Assembly (NCBI GenBank): GCA_964429575.1
Contig: CAYSCX010000026.1
Location: forward strand, 1-32,868
DNA: 32,868 nucleotides
Direction: 5' to 3'
Source: CAYSCX01 sp964429575
GTDB taxonomy: Bacteria > Desulfobacterota > Binatia > Binatales > Binataceae
Numbering within the stretch: the first letter of the stretch is position 1; each line of letters starts with the position of its first letter. Shown piece by piece: positions 16,964-24,945 of the stretch. Made by a program: the position numbers and the translations under genes. Below the pieces are notes generated by a model. It was given only the letters and a program-made list of their open reading frames with translations, searched no databases and had not been told where the DNA came from.

Positions 16964-18214
16964 CTAGACGACGCCTTCAAGCATCGATTCGAACTTTGCG
17001 GTGATCGTGGGGCGGCTGAAATCCTGTTCCGCGAGCTTGCGTGCGCGGGAACCCATGGTCTTGAGTTCCGAGGAGTTGCTGACGGCACGCGCGATAGTAG
17101 CGGCCAGCTGCGGCGCGTCGCCCGGCGGCACTACGAATCCGACGCCGCGTTCGACGGCAAGCCGCGCGACCTCGGCGTGATCCTCCATCATGGCGACATA
17201 CGGGCGCCCCGCCGCGAGGATTCCGTACACCTTGCTCGGCACGAGGCATCCGGCCGCTCCGCGCGCGAGCGGGATCAGATGCAGGTCGGCGGCGCTAAGC
17301 GACTCTGCGAGCCTCTCTTTGGGGCGATAGGGCAGGAACAATACGTTCCCGAGTCGAAGCGTTCGCGCATGCTCCTGGAGCCATTGCTTGCGCGCGCCGT
17401 CGCCGACGAGCACGAACAGGATGCGCGCGTCGGACGAAAGTGAGTACGCCGCGTCGAGCACCGTATCGAGCTGTTGCGAGAGACCAAGGTTGCCGGAGTA
17501 CATCACGACAAACTTATCGCCGAAGTCAGCGCGCATTGGATTGGGATCGATGGGGCGAATCGCGTTGGTATCGACCCAATCGGGCACCACGACTACTTTT
17601 GCAGCGGGCACGCCTTTGGCGACGATCCTTTCACGCATGTCGCGTCCGAGCGTCACGACCAAGTCCGAATGCGCGTAGGCGAGCCGATTTGCGCCGCGCA
17701 ATACCCCGAGTAAGGTCCGGCTCCTCACGCCTCCGTTCGCCACTGCAATATCGGGATAGAGGTCGCGCACGTTGTAGACAAGCTTGCATCGGTGGCGCCG
17801 CTTGAGCAGCGCGCCGAGCATACCGAGCAAGGGCGGATCGGTCTCCGCGATAACGACGTCGGGGCGCGTGAGGGTCATCGAGCGAAGCGCGGCCAGCGCG
17901 TAGTAAGTGCCGAGGTTGACGAGTCGCGCCGGGAGCCGGCTCTTCTGGAACCTGGTTCCCCAGGTCCGAACAATGCGGACCCTGCCGTAACGTTCTTCGC
18001 TGAGCGGACGCGCAACGCGCGCGCCCGCGTGATACGAAGGTCCGCACACAACAGTGACATCGTGGCGTTGGGCGAGATCCTCGCAGAGCTCGGTCAGGAA
18101 CTGACCCGTCGCCTCGAGGTCCGGCCAGAACGAGCGATTTAGAAAAAGCAGCTTCGTAGCGATAGGCCCCCGCTTGAAACGTTTGCGCGCAACGTTCCTA
18201 CGCGCTCGCGGCAC
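16964..18214 (-). CDS. WbuB-like GT4 family glycosyltransferase
   Basis: GT-B fold retaining glycosyltransferase of about 400-416 residues, probably cytosolic at the membrane. Recognisable parts are LFLNRSFWPDLEATGQFLTE, CGPSYHAGARVARP, LVYNVRDLYPDIAVANG, VVMYSGNLGLSQQLDTVLDA (C-terminal domain entry) and VPSKVYGILAAGRPYVAM with the donor-site acidic region. This matches WbuB-type enzymes of O-antigen and colanic acid loci. The start is uncertain: there is no ATG, GTG or TTG close to the conserved TKLLFLN strand. The nearest is GTG 18214, overlapping the upstream epimerase by 17 bp and adding ~20 Arg-rich residues. An ATC two codons before TKLL sits behind a GGGGG stretch and might be a rare start. 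TAG stop. Confidence 0.9.
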   Translation of the reverse strand: MPRARRNVARKRFKRGPIATKLLFLNRSFWPDLEATGQFLTELCEDLAQRHDVTVVCGPSYHAGARVARPLSEERYGRVRIVRTWGTRFQKSRLPARLVNLGTYYALAALRSMTLTRPDVVIAETDPPLLGMLGALLKRRHRCKLVYNVRDLYPDIAVANGGVRSRTLLGVLRGANRLAYAHSDLVVTLGRDMRERIVAKGVPAAKVVVVPDWVDTNAIRPIDPNPMRADFGDKFVVMYSGNLGLSQQLDTVLDAAYSLSSDARILFVLVGDGARKQWLQEHARTLRLGNVLFLPYRPKERLAESLSAADLHLIPLARGAAGCLVPSKVYGILAAGRPYVAMMEDHAEVARLAVERGVGFVVPPGDAPQLAATIARAVSNSSELKTMGSRARKLAEQDFSRPTITAKFESMLEGVV

Positions 18215-19196
18215 TCGTCTGAGTGACTCCTCGTTCACGCAAGATCGGTTCGATCCACCGGTAGGTCCGCGCGAGGCCTTCCTCGAGCGAGATTTCTGGC
18301 TCCCAGCCAAGCACTGCCTTGAGGCGCGTGTTGTCGGAGTTGCGGCCGCGGACACCTTGCGGTCCCGCGACGTGGCGCCTGGAGATTCGGATTCCGGCGA
18401 TGCCGGCAATCATGTCCGCGAGTTGATTGATGGTGACCAAACGGTCCTGGCCGAGGTTAAGCGGCTCGCGGCAATCCGATCGCATCAGAAGATGCATACC
18501 CTTCACGCAGTCATCGACGTAACAGAACGAGCGCGTTTGCTCGCCGTCACCCCAGATTTCGATTTCGTGGTTACCGGAGAGTTTCGCGTGCGCGACTTTG
18601 CGGCAGAGCGCCGCGGGCGCCTTTTCGCGTCCGCCCTCGAACGTCCCGAGCGGCCCGAAGATGTTGTGGAAGCGCACGATGCGAGTCTCGATGCCGTAGT
18701 CCTGGCGATAGTGCGTGCACAGGCGCTCCGTAATCAGCTTTTCCCACCCGTATGCATCCTGCGGCAGCGCGGGATATGCGTCCTCTTCACGAAGCGCGGC
18801 GGCGTCGGTGGTGGTCTGCCGGTATTCCGGATAGACGCATGCGGATGAGCTGTACAGGTAACGGGCGACTCCGTTTTGCCGCGCGGCTTCGAGCGTCTGA
18901 AAACTCATCATCGCGTTGTTGTAGAGGATTTGGGCGTGATGCGCGGAGATGAAGCCCATGCCGCCCATGTCGGCTGCCAGCGCATAGGCTTGCTCGATTC
19001 CTGCAGTCGCAGTCAGGCAGTCGTCCATGCGGCGCAGGTCGAGTTTGCGGAAGTCATCGGCGCCGCTCGATCCGAACTCGGGCTGCTTCACATCGACGCC
19101 GCGCACCCAATATCCCTGCTGCTTCAGGAACCGCACCAAGTGATTGCCGATGAAACCAGCTGCGCCGGTTACGAGAACCTTTACCTGCTTCGCCAT
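18198..19196 (-). CDS. GDP-mannose 3,5-epimerase homologue (extended SDR)
   Basis: Extended SDR of 332 residues. It matches plant GDP-mannose 3,5-epimerase (GME) in diagnostic places: the NAD motif GAAGFIG, ADMGGMGFIS, YSSSACVYPEY with the catalytic Cys, QDAYGWEKL (Tyr and Lys of YxxxK), RFHNIFGPLGTFEGG followed by REKAPAALCRKV, WGDGEQTRSF, and GPQGVRGRNSDN. GME converts GDP-D-mannose to GDP-L-galactose, and some relatives make GDP-L-gulose. The GGREKAPAA region argues against GDP-fucose synthase. ATG 19196 follows CGGGAGT. The gene is 46 bases downstream of the carbamoyltransferase gene and overlaps the next GT4 gene. The exact product sugar cannot be told from sequence. Confidence 0.9.
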   Translation of the reverse strand: MAKQVKVLVTGAAGFIGNHLVRFLKQQGYWVRGVDVKQPEFGSSGADDFRKLDLRRMDDCLTATAGIEQAYALAADMGGMGFISAHHAQILYNNAMMSFQTLEAARQNGVARYLYSSSACVYPEYRQTTTDAAALREEDAYPALPQDAYGWEKLITERLCTHYRQDYGIETRIVRFHNIFGPLGTFEGGREKAPAALCRKVAHAKLSGNHEIEIWGDGEQTRSFCYVDDCVKGMHLLMRSDCREPLNLGQDRLVTINQLADMIAGIAGIRISRRHVAGPQGVRGRNSDNTRLKAVLGWEPEISLEEGLARTYRWIEPILRERGVTQTSAASA

Positions 19197-19242
19197 CTGA
19201 TACTCCCGTGACTTTGACAATGGAAAACGCGCGCGGCGCGAA

Positions 19243-20994
19243 TCAGCCGTCGCGGCGGCGCGCGATGAAAACGTTGCCCAGAACCAGGACGTCCATTTTG
19301 GTCCGCAGGAAGCACTCGAGCGCTTCCTGCGGTTTGCAGCAAACCGGCTCGTTCTCATTGAATGACGTGTTCAGCACGACCGGCACTCCGGTTTGCCTGC
19401 CGAACTCGCGAATCAATTCATAGTAGAGACGGTTCTGCCTCGCGTTGACGGTCTGAAGCCGGCCGGTTCCGTCAACGTGCGTGGTAGCGGGAATCACCGC
19501 TCGCTTTTCGGGGCGCACGTCATAGGCCATGAGCATGAACGGCGACGGATATGACTGCGTGAAATACTCTCCGGCGGCCTCTTCGAGAATCGACGGCGCA
19601 AACGGGCGGAACTGCTCTCGCCGTTTGATTTTGACGTTTAGAATGTCGCGCATTTCGGTGCGGCGCGGGTCCGCAAGGATGCTGCGGTTGCCTAGCGCGC
19701 GCGGACCCCACTCCATGCGGCCTTGAAACCAGCCCACAACCTGCCCATCGGCGATCGCGCGGGCGGTTCGCTCCAGCAGCTCACGTTCGCTTTCAAAGCG
19801 GACGATCTCGCTTCCCTGACCCTCAATCTCGGCGCCGCGCGCACGCAGGAGTTCATCGATCTCGTTCGCGTCCGCCTCGGGTCCCCAGTTGGCGTGCTCC
19901 ATGACAAAGGCGCGGTCGCGTTGACCGGAGGCGTGCCACTGATGCATGGCGGCGCCGATCGCGAGGCCTGCGTCGCCGGCCGCCGGCTGGATGTACACCT
20001 GATCGAATCCGGTGGCGCCGCGGATCTTGCCGTTCACGACGCAATTGAATGCAACGCCGCCCGCGAGGCACAGGTTGCGCAGGCCAGTGGACTTTCTGAG
20101 CATTCGCAGGCGATCGAGAACGACCTCCTCGAGGCGGCGCTGCAGAGATGAAGCGATCGCGCGATGGCGATCGTCAACGTCGCCGCCCGGTTCGCGCGGC
20201 GGGCCGAGGCGCTCGACCAGGTAGCCGCTGAACAGCCGATCGAGTCGCGGTTCGCCGCCGCCCCAAGTCATGTCGGCGCCGTTGCGCGAATGCGCGAAGT
20301 AGCGCTCGTCGAGCGCGAAGCCCATGGCGCCGCCGTTAGGCGCGACGATGATGCGGCGGAATTCGTCGAGCAACTCCGGCTCGCCGTACGACGCAAGCCC
20401 CATCACTTTGTACTCGTCACCGTACTTGGGAAATCCGAGATATTGCGTCACCGCCGTGTATGCGATTCCCAGCGAGTGCGGAAAGGTGACCGCGCCCATC
20501 GCAGTGATCTGGTTGCCGCGCCCGGCTCCCCACATCGCGCTAGCGAAATCCCCGAGCCCGTCGATCGAGAAGAGCGCGGCCTCATCGAACGGCGAGACAA
20601 AGAATGCGCTCGCGAGGTGCGCGCGGTGATGCTCAACGCGGCGCACCTCAATTTGCGCATCGAGGACGCCCAGGACGCGCGCCGCCTCCGCGCCGATGGT
20701 TGCGAAGCGGCTTTGGACGCCGAGGCGGCTCGCGGCGAGCTTCGGCATACGGAACGCGCGCAGCGCCTTCTGCCAGGCGCGCGCCCACGGATCCCGCGCG
20801 ACCGCGATGTACGCGATGTCGCGGGCTGTAGCGCCAACCTCGCGCAAAACGTAGCGGAGCGCATCGGCGGGGAATCCGGCGGCATGCTTGATGCGATTGA
20901 AGCGCTCCTGCTCGGCGGCGGCGACGAGCCGGCCGTCAACGACGGCGGCCGCACTGGCATCGCCGTGGTAGGCGTTTATTCCGATGATCAGCAT
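19243..20994 (-). CDS. NodU/CmcH-type O-carbamoyltransferase
   Basis: Uses carbamoyl phosphate and ATP to carbamoylate a hydroxyl, usually on a sugar. The 583-residue length is typical. It begins LIIGINAYHGDASAAAVVDG; the N-terminal Kae1/YgjD-like domain carries VEHHRAHLASAFF and SIDGLGDFASAMWG, the ATP/metal region LCLAGGVAFNCVVNGKI and QPAAGDAGLAIGAA. The C-terminal carbamoyltransferase domain has GWFQGRMEWGPRALGNRSIL, KRREQFRPFAPSI and VVLNTSFNENEPV. ATG 20994 is followed directly by the fold. Between this gene and the upstream glycosyltransferase gene sits a 191-bp repeat element; without it the spacing would be six bases. Adjacent to the GDP-mannose 3,5-epimerase, it probably acts on a sugar or glycan of the same pathway. 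Confidence 0.95.
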   Translation of the reverse strand: MLIIGINAYHGDASAAAVVDGRLVAAAEQERFNRIKHAAGFPADALRYVLREVGATARDIAYIAVARDPWARAWQKALRAFRMPKLAASRLGVQSRFATIGAEAARVLGVLDAQIEVRRVEHHRAHLASAFFVSPFDEAALFSIDGLGDFASAMWGAGRGNQITAMGAVTFPHSLGIAYTAVTQYLGFPKYGDEYKVMGLASYGEPELLDEFRRIIVAPNGGAMGFALDERYFAHSRNGADMTWGGGEPRLDRLFSGYLVERLGPPREPGGDVDDRHRAIASSLQRRLEEVVLDRLRMLRKSTGLRNLCLAGGVAFNCVVNGKIRGATGFDQVYIQPAAGDAGLAIGAAMHQWHASGQRDRAFVMEHANWGPEADANEIDELLRARGAEIEGQGSEIVRFESERELLERTARAIADGQVVGWFQGRMEWGPRALGNRSILADPRRTEMRDILNVKIKRREQFRPFAPSILEEAAGEYFTQSYPSPFMLMAYDVRPEKRAVIPATTHVDGTGRLQTVNARQNRLYYELIREFGRQTGVPVVLNTSFNENEPVCCKPQEALECFLRTKMDVLVLGNVFIARRRDG

Positions 20995-21003
20995 TTCAGC
21001 CTA

Positions 21004-21194
21004 GCAGGATGTTGAAAAAGGCATCTTCAACATCCTGCTCCCTCTCTCACGTCTCCCTTTCTCGCGTCTCCGGGGGAGAAGATAAGGAAGGCGGCCCGAT
21101 CCTTCGCCCATGGCTCTGGACAAGGTTTTCACGCAGGGTGTTGGGAACAAGGCCGATGCCAATTCGGTATTCGAGGCTTTTCTCAACACCCTGC
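21004..21194. mobile_element. MITE-like non-autonomous element with terminal inverted repeats and TA duplication
   Basis: The 191-bp element has ends related as inverted repeats: left GCAGGATGTTGAAAAAGGC, right (reverse complement) GCAGGGTGTTGAGAAAAGCC. TA flanks both ends. Inside are two palindromic modules: GCAGGATGTTGAA/TTCAACATCCTGC (21004-21016, 21026-21038) and GCAGGGTGTTG/CAACACCCTGC (21133-21143, 21184-21194). It carries no transposase. The middle has CTCTCTCACGTCTCCC-type sequence unlike neighbouring coding DNA. Removing it with one TA leaves the upstream gene's stop TAG, six bases, then the carbamoyltransferase ATG, so it looks inserted in a packed operon. Confidence 0.75.
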
Positions 21195-21703
21195 TATAGC
21201 CGTTCCTGGACGAATCCGCGCTTGGCAAGGAGTGCGTCGATCTCGCGAGCGACAAGCTCGAGCATGCGTACCGCGGGTGGCGACGGGGGTTGCGTCCTGC
21301 GGCGCGCTTCGGCGATGGCGCCTTCGAGGTCGCCCACTTCCATCGCGAGCACGACACGATCCTGCGCGGCAAGCGCCCGGGAAAGTTCGACCTGGTGATC
21401 ATCAACGTGCTCGCCGTAGCGGCGCTGGCGCGGCATCACGACGGGCACGCGACCGGCGCGCAGCGTCTGGATGAGGGTGCCGTTACCGCCGTGGCAGACG
21501 ATGACGCCGGCCTCGCGAATGAGGCGCTCGAATTCATCGGGCGCAAGAAACGGAACGACCTTGCATCCCTGCGCCGCGAAATCGGACATCCGCGCAATCT
21601 GCAGCAGCACGTCGTCGCGAATCGCGCCGCGCGCCTTGAGCTCGGCGACCGCCTTTGCGAGGCGCGGAAAGCCGCTAAAGTTGCCAACCGTGACGAAGAT
21701 CAC
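21194..21703 (-). CDS. Alg13/PssE-like glycosyltransferase subunit (GT28 C-terminal type)
   Basis: A 169-residue protein matching the UDP-sugar-binding half of a two-subunit glycosyltransferase (Alg13, PssE, EpsF). It begins VIFVTVGNFSGFPRL and has the glycosyltransferase-28 C-terminal pattern GVIVCHGGNGTLIQTL followed by VPVVMPRQRRYGEHVDDHQ. Residues after ~115 form helices expected to pack on the partner. The start is GTG 21703 because it overlaps the partner's TGA (GTGA), which is typical for this pair; the frame continues upstream only inside the partner gene. The TAG stop is at the very edge of the MITE-like element. Expected to add one sugar to the lipid-linked intermediate at the membrane. 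Confidence 0.9.
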   Translation of the reverse strand: MIFVTVGNFSGFPRLAKAVAELKARGAIRDDVLLQIARMSDFAAQGCKVVPFLAPDEFERLIREAGVIVCHGGNGTLIQTLRAGRVPVVMPRQRRYGEHVDDHQVELSRALAAQDRVVLAMEVGDLEGAIAEARRRTQPPSPPAVRMLELVAREIDALLAKRGFVQERL

Positions 21704-22218
21704 GCGAGCGGCCCGCCGTAAATTCCGCGCGGGAAATACTGCCCCAGCGCGGGCCACTGGTAAAAGCATCGGGCACCGAGACGATACAGAATTCGCCCGG
21801 TCAGAGACGGCGCGAGCACGCGATTCATGTCTTCGATGAACACCGTGGGAATCCCGAACAGCTTGCCGAGCATCGCGAACGGCACCGCGGGACCAGCGCC
21901 AGTGGTGAGAATCAGTGCCGGGCGCTCTGCGCGCAGGATGCGCCACGCCTCCCACAGATTAGTCAGCACCAGCAAGTCGCGCTCAGCGTGACGGATAAAA
22001 TACGTCCGACCTTCCATGTCGGACGGCAGCATGACGCGTTCATTGATCACGAAGAAATGCTCATAGCGTTCGTACGCCGGCTTGAGCTCGCGCACCTCGG
22101 TCAAATGCCCGCCGCAGGATGACACGATGCAAATTTTCGGCCGTCGAACGACGGCGCGGGCGTTTCCGGCCGGGACGCCGTCACCGGGACCGATTGATGT
22201 CTGTGCAAATTGACTCAA
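21700..22218 (-). CDS. Alg14/PssD-like glycosyltransferase subunit
   Basis: A 172-residue protein matching the membrane-anchoring, acceptor-binding half of the Alg13/Alg14-type transferase. Family features are KICIVSSCGGHLTEVRELKP, HFFVINERV, LILTTGAGPAVPFAMLGKLF, PTVFIEDMNRV and the C-terminal FYQWPALGQYFPRGIYGGPL. The start is taken as TTG 22218, which overlaps the upstream stop as TTGA and has GGGAG about seven bases before it; the first ~27 residues are not conserved, so a later start is possible. It overlaps its partner subunit as GTGA. Both overlaps point to coupled translation of three glycosyltransferase genes. Confidence 0.9.
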   Translation of the reverse strand: MSQFAQTSIGPGDGVPAGNARAVVRRPKICIVSSCGGHLTEVRELKPAYERYEHFFVINERVMLPSDMEGRTYFIRHAERDLLVLTNLWEAWRILRAERPALILTTGAGPAVPFAMLGKLFGIPTVFIEDMNRVLAPSLTGRILYRLGARCFYQWPALGQYFPRGIYGGPLA

Positions 22219-23435
22219 GACGCCGCTCCCATCTTAAAATCGAACATGTCATGATGACCCAGCAATGCGCGGTAGCACGCGATTAGTTTGCGCGCGCAAC
22301 GCGGCCACGCGAACTCCTCCATCATCCAGCGCCGGCCGCGCTCACCCATCTGGTCCAGCGCCATGTGGCTCATCTTCTCGACAGCATTCGCGAGGCTCTC
22401 CGCGTCGTTGCGGACCCAAAGGCCGCAACTGCGCTCTTCGAGGTATGCCCACGGGGTTCCGGTGCTCGCGATGACCGGAACGCCGTGGGCAAGCGCCTCG
22501 GTGACCACGAGTCCGAAGTTTTCCGTAAACGACGGGACGACCGCGATGTCCGTTGCCTCGAAAAATCTGCGCTTGTGCTCGCCGCGCACGTCGCCGAGGA
22601 ATTCGATGCGCCCATCGATGCCGAGCGCGACGGTGCGCGCCTTGAGCAACTGCTCGTACTGCGGATCACCCGAACCCGCGACCACAAGGCTAAATGCGAC
22701 GTTGTGCCGCTCTGAGAGCCGACCACAGGCATCGAGCAGGTTCTCGATACCCTTTTTAGGATCGAGCCGGCCGATGAAACCCAGGCGCAAGGCGCCGTTG
22801 CGCGGCGTGCGCTCGATCTTCTCCGGCGCTTCCACGCCATTTGGGATCACGACCGCGGTCGCATCGCCAAATTGTTCGAGCGTCTCGACCGCCTCTTGAT
22901 CCGAAGTCGCATGGAGGATCAGCTTCGCCGGCGCGGCCACGCGACAGATGCGTCCCCACGCGCGCTTGGCGGTCACTCGTCGCGATTGCCGCCAACGTTG
23001 CATTGCTCCGTGAAGCGTCCACACCACCGGCCGCTCGAACATTCGTGCTGCGAGCAGCGTCGGTATGGTTGGAAAAGAGAACGCCGCGTGTAGATGCACC
23101 ACGTCCGCCCAGGCGACTGACTTCCCAAGACAGCCAAGTAGCTCGGGTGACACCGACTCGCCGCCCACGCGCGCACAGTAGCGTACGTCGAGGCGCACGT
23201 CCCGTTCGAACTGGCGGCGCTCTTCGGGGGTCAGGCGGCGGCCCCGCCCTGCAGCGTCGGTGGTGAGCACCTTCACATGGGCGCCGGCCAGCGCGACGTG
23301 GCGGCTGAACTGGTAGATCGCCTCGGTGGCCCCGCCGTAGCCCCACGCGGGTGCATACGACGGACTTACATGAAGAACCTTGAGCACGGTGGTCGAACGA
23401 TCGGGCGCCGCGCCATTTTTGAAGCGGTCGTTCAC
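22215..23435 (-). CDS. GT4 family glycosyltransferase
   Basis: Retaining GT-B glycosyltransferase of 406 residues. The N-terminal domain has VLHVSPSYAPAWGYGGATEA, the acceptor-side segment VVHLHAAFSFPTIPTLLAA and VVWTLHGAMQRWRQ. The donor domain has IPNGVE, LGFIGRLDPKKGIENLLDA, VVAGSGDPQYEQL, and the E-x7-E type motif PSFTENFGLVVTEALAHG followed by VPVIASTGTPW. The start is GTG 23435, placed just after the Wzy-like gene's TGA at 23440; GGAGGAAC lies about ten bases before it. It overlaps the next gene by 4 bp. Sugar specificity is unknown. Confidence 0.93.
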   Translation of the reverse strand: MNDRFKNGAAPDRSTTVLKVLHVSPSYAPAWGYGGATEAIYQFSRHVALAGAHVKVLTTDAAGRGRRLTPEERRQFERDVRLDVRYCARVGGESVSPELLGCLGKSVAWADVVHLHAAFSFPTIPTLLAARMFERPVVWTLHGAMQRWRQSRRVTAKRAWGRICRVAAPAKLILHATSDQEAVETLEQFGDATAVVIPNGVEAPEKIERTPRNGALRLGFIGRLDPKKGIENLLDACGRLSERHNVAFSLVVAGSGDPQYEQLLKARTVALGIDGRIEFLGDVRGEHKRRFFEATDIAVVPSFTENFGLVVTEALAHGVPVIASTGTPWAYLEERSCGLWVRNDAESLANAVEKMSHMALDQMGERGRRWMMEEFAWPRCARKLIACYRALLGHHDMFDFKMGAAS

Positions 23436-23439
23436 AACC

Positions 23440-24927
23440 TCAATGTTCCTCCGCCGCGATCGGCTGTCGCATGAATACCGACGCGCTCATTACGAGGTGA
23501 ATCAGCGCGATGAAACAGAGGATCCACGGCAAGCCACCGAAGACGAGAGACGTTCCGGAGCCGATGTCGATCAATTTCGTACAGATGTATGCGGCGGCTA
23601 TGACTCCGCCGAACCCCATCGCCGGATGAACGAACGCCGCGAACAAGATTCGGTACAGCACGCCAATCGCGATCATTCCGAATACGAGGCCGACCGTGCC
23701 GAAGTTCGCGTAAAGCTCCACCATCTGGGGCAGGTTGATAACGGTCAAGTCATTTTGGACGCTGATAAAGCCGTAGCGATGACCAAAGTTGCTGCCCGAT
23801 ATGTCAATAGGCTTGTCCGCATAGACCAGACGCGGAATCATCTTGAACATCAACGGACGGTAGGTCTCGCCATTCCACTAGGGAACGTGATCGGGCGTAT
23901 CGCGCAGTACTTCAGCGAAGATCGAGATCTGGGAGAGCCGGTGCAGCGCGAACTGCACGAAAACGTTTCGTGTTCGCGGATCGTCTGTGTCCGATCGTGA
24001 CACCAAGTCGGAGAACAGCCCGAACTTGTCACTGGTCGAGGCCTGCTGCATCGAGCCACCCTGCCAGGTCGCCGCGCGAAAGGGCGACTGGAGCGGCCTC
24101 ACGATGAAGAAGACGAGGGCGCCCAGCGCAACCAAACCCCACGGAATCTTCCGCGCCACGGAGGCATAGAGCGCGACCAGCAGCACGCCGACCACCAATC
24201 CTTGCGCCGTAGCGCCGGTGATGATGCCGAACGCGAACCGTCCGGGCACCAAAACCGCCCACAGCACCAGTTTGCCGCCGATGCCGAGATTCCCGGCCAA
24301 CTGCAAGCCAAACAGGATCGCGATAGCGACGAGCCACAGGTCACTGCCGAACGACCCGAATTGCTCGAACTGGTCCGTCAATCGCACCGCCGAGGCGCCG
24401 AACCAAACCACGACTCCCACCGCGCCGAACGCGTAAGCCCAGATCTTCAACGCGCGCGCGTCGGTCCACGCGAGTTTCGCTCGCGGGACGAACCGCTCTA
24501 CCAGCAGGTGCGCGGGTCCGTAGTAACCTGCGAACAGGAAGATCAAGCCGATCAACGAGAAGAACAAGGCCGTGGCAATCGCTTCGTCGGACAGCACCGC
24601 GCCGAATGCCCCTTGTGAGTAGCGCTCGAGGACGAATATCGGCAGTGCGAACTGCGCCATGAACGCGCCGGCGACGAACGGCTTGAACGGCATGTTCCGG
24701 TCGATGCCGAGCCGCCAGATGAACAAGGGGAGCGCCGCGAGCGCGATGATGGCGGACGCCAACACGCGCTCGAGCACCGTCGGGCGTGCGGGAGCGTAGA
24801 GGTTGAGCGCGATCAGCAAAGCGACGAGTGCAAGTACCATCGCAAATTGACGAGAGAGCGGAAACGATCCGGGCCGCGAAAGCGCAACCACCGGATACCA
24901 GTCGCGAGGTAGTTCGATTGGCCTCAT
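23440..24927 (-). pseudogene. Wzy-like oligosaccharide repeat-unit polymerase interrupted by an in-frame TAG
   Basis: A polytopic membrane protein of 495 codons counting the stop, with about ten or more hydrophobic segments (e.g. FAMVLALVALLIALNL, LVVGVLLVALYASVA, GLVFGMIAIGVLYRIL). It would polymerise lipid-linked repeat units in the periplasm. Codon 350 is TAG (23878-23880), but the same frame continues without a shift: EVLRDTPDHVP-stop-WNGETYRPLMFKMIPR, then LVYADKP. Polymerases of this type carry a similar PxWxGxTY...IPRxxxxxKP loop, so the TAG most likely replaces Tyr (TAC or TAT). The piece after the stop has an ATG at 23853 and intact downstream helices, so decay is recent or absent. 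Options are nonsense mutation, readthrough, two-part protein or sequencing/assembly error. ATG 24927 is 18 bases after the previous gene. Confidence 0.85.
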
Positions 24928-24945
24928 CGTCGAAGGTTCGCGGTG

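Noticed and set aside
18198..19196. GDP-L-fucose synthase (Fcl/WcaG)
   Set aside because: Although gmd is nearby, this protein has GME-specific segments (ACVYPEY, GGREKAPAA, GVRGRNSDN) and lacks the SSCIYP and YAxAK context of Fcl.
23878..23880. Genome-wide reassignment of TAG to an amino acid
   Set aside because: Several well-defined genes in the window end at TAG in the expected place, so reassignment is not supported; local readthrough remains possible.
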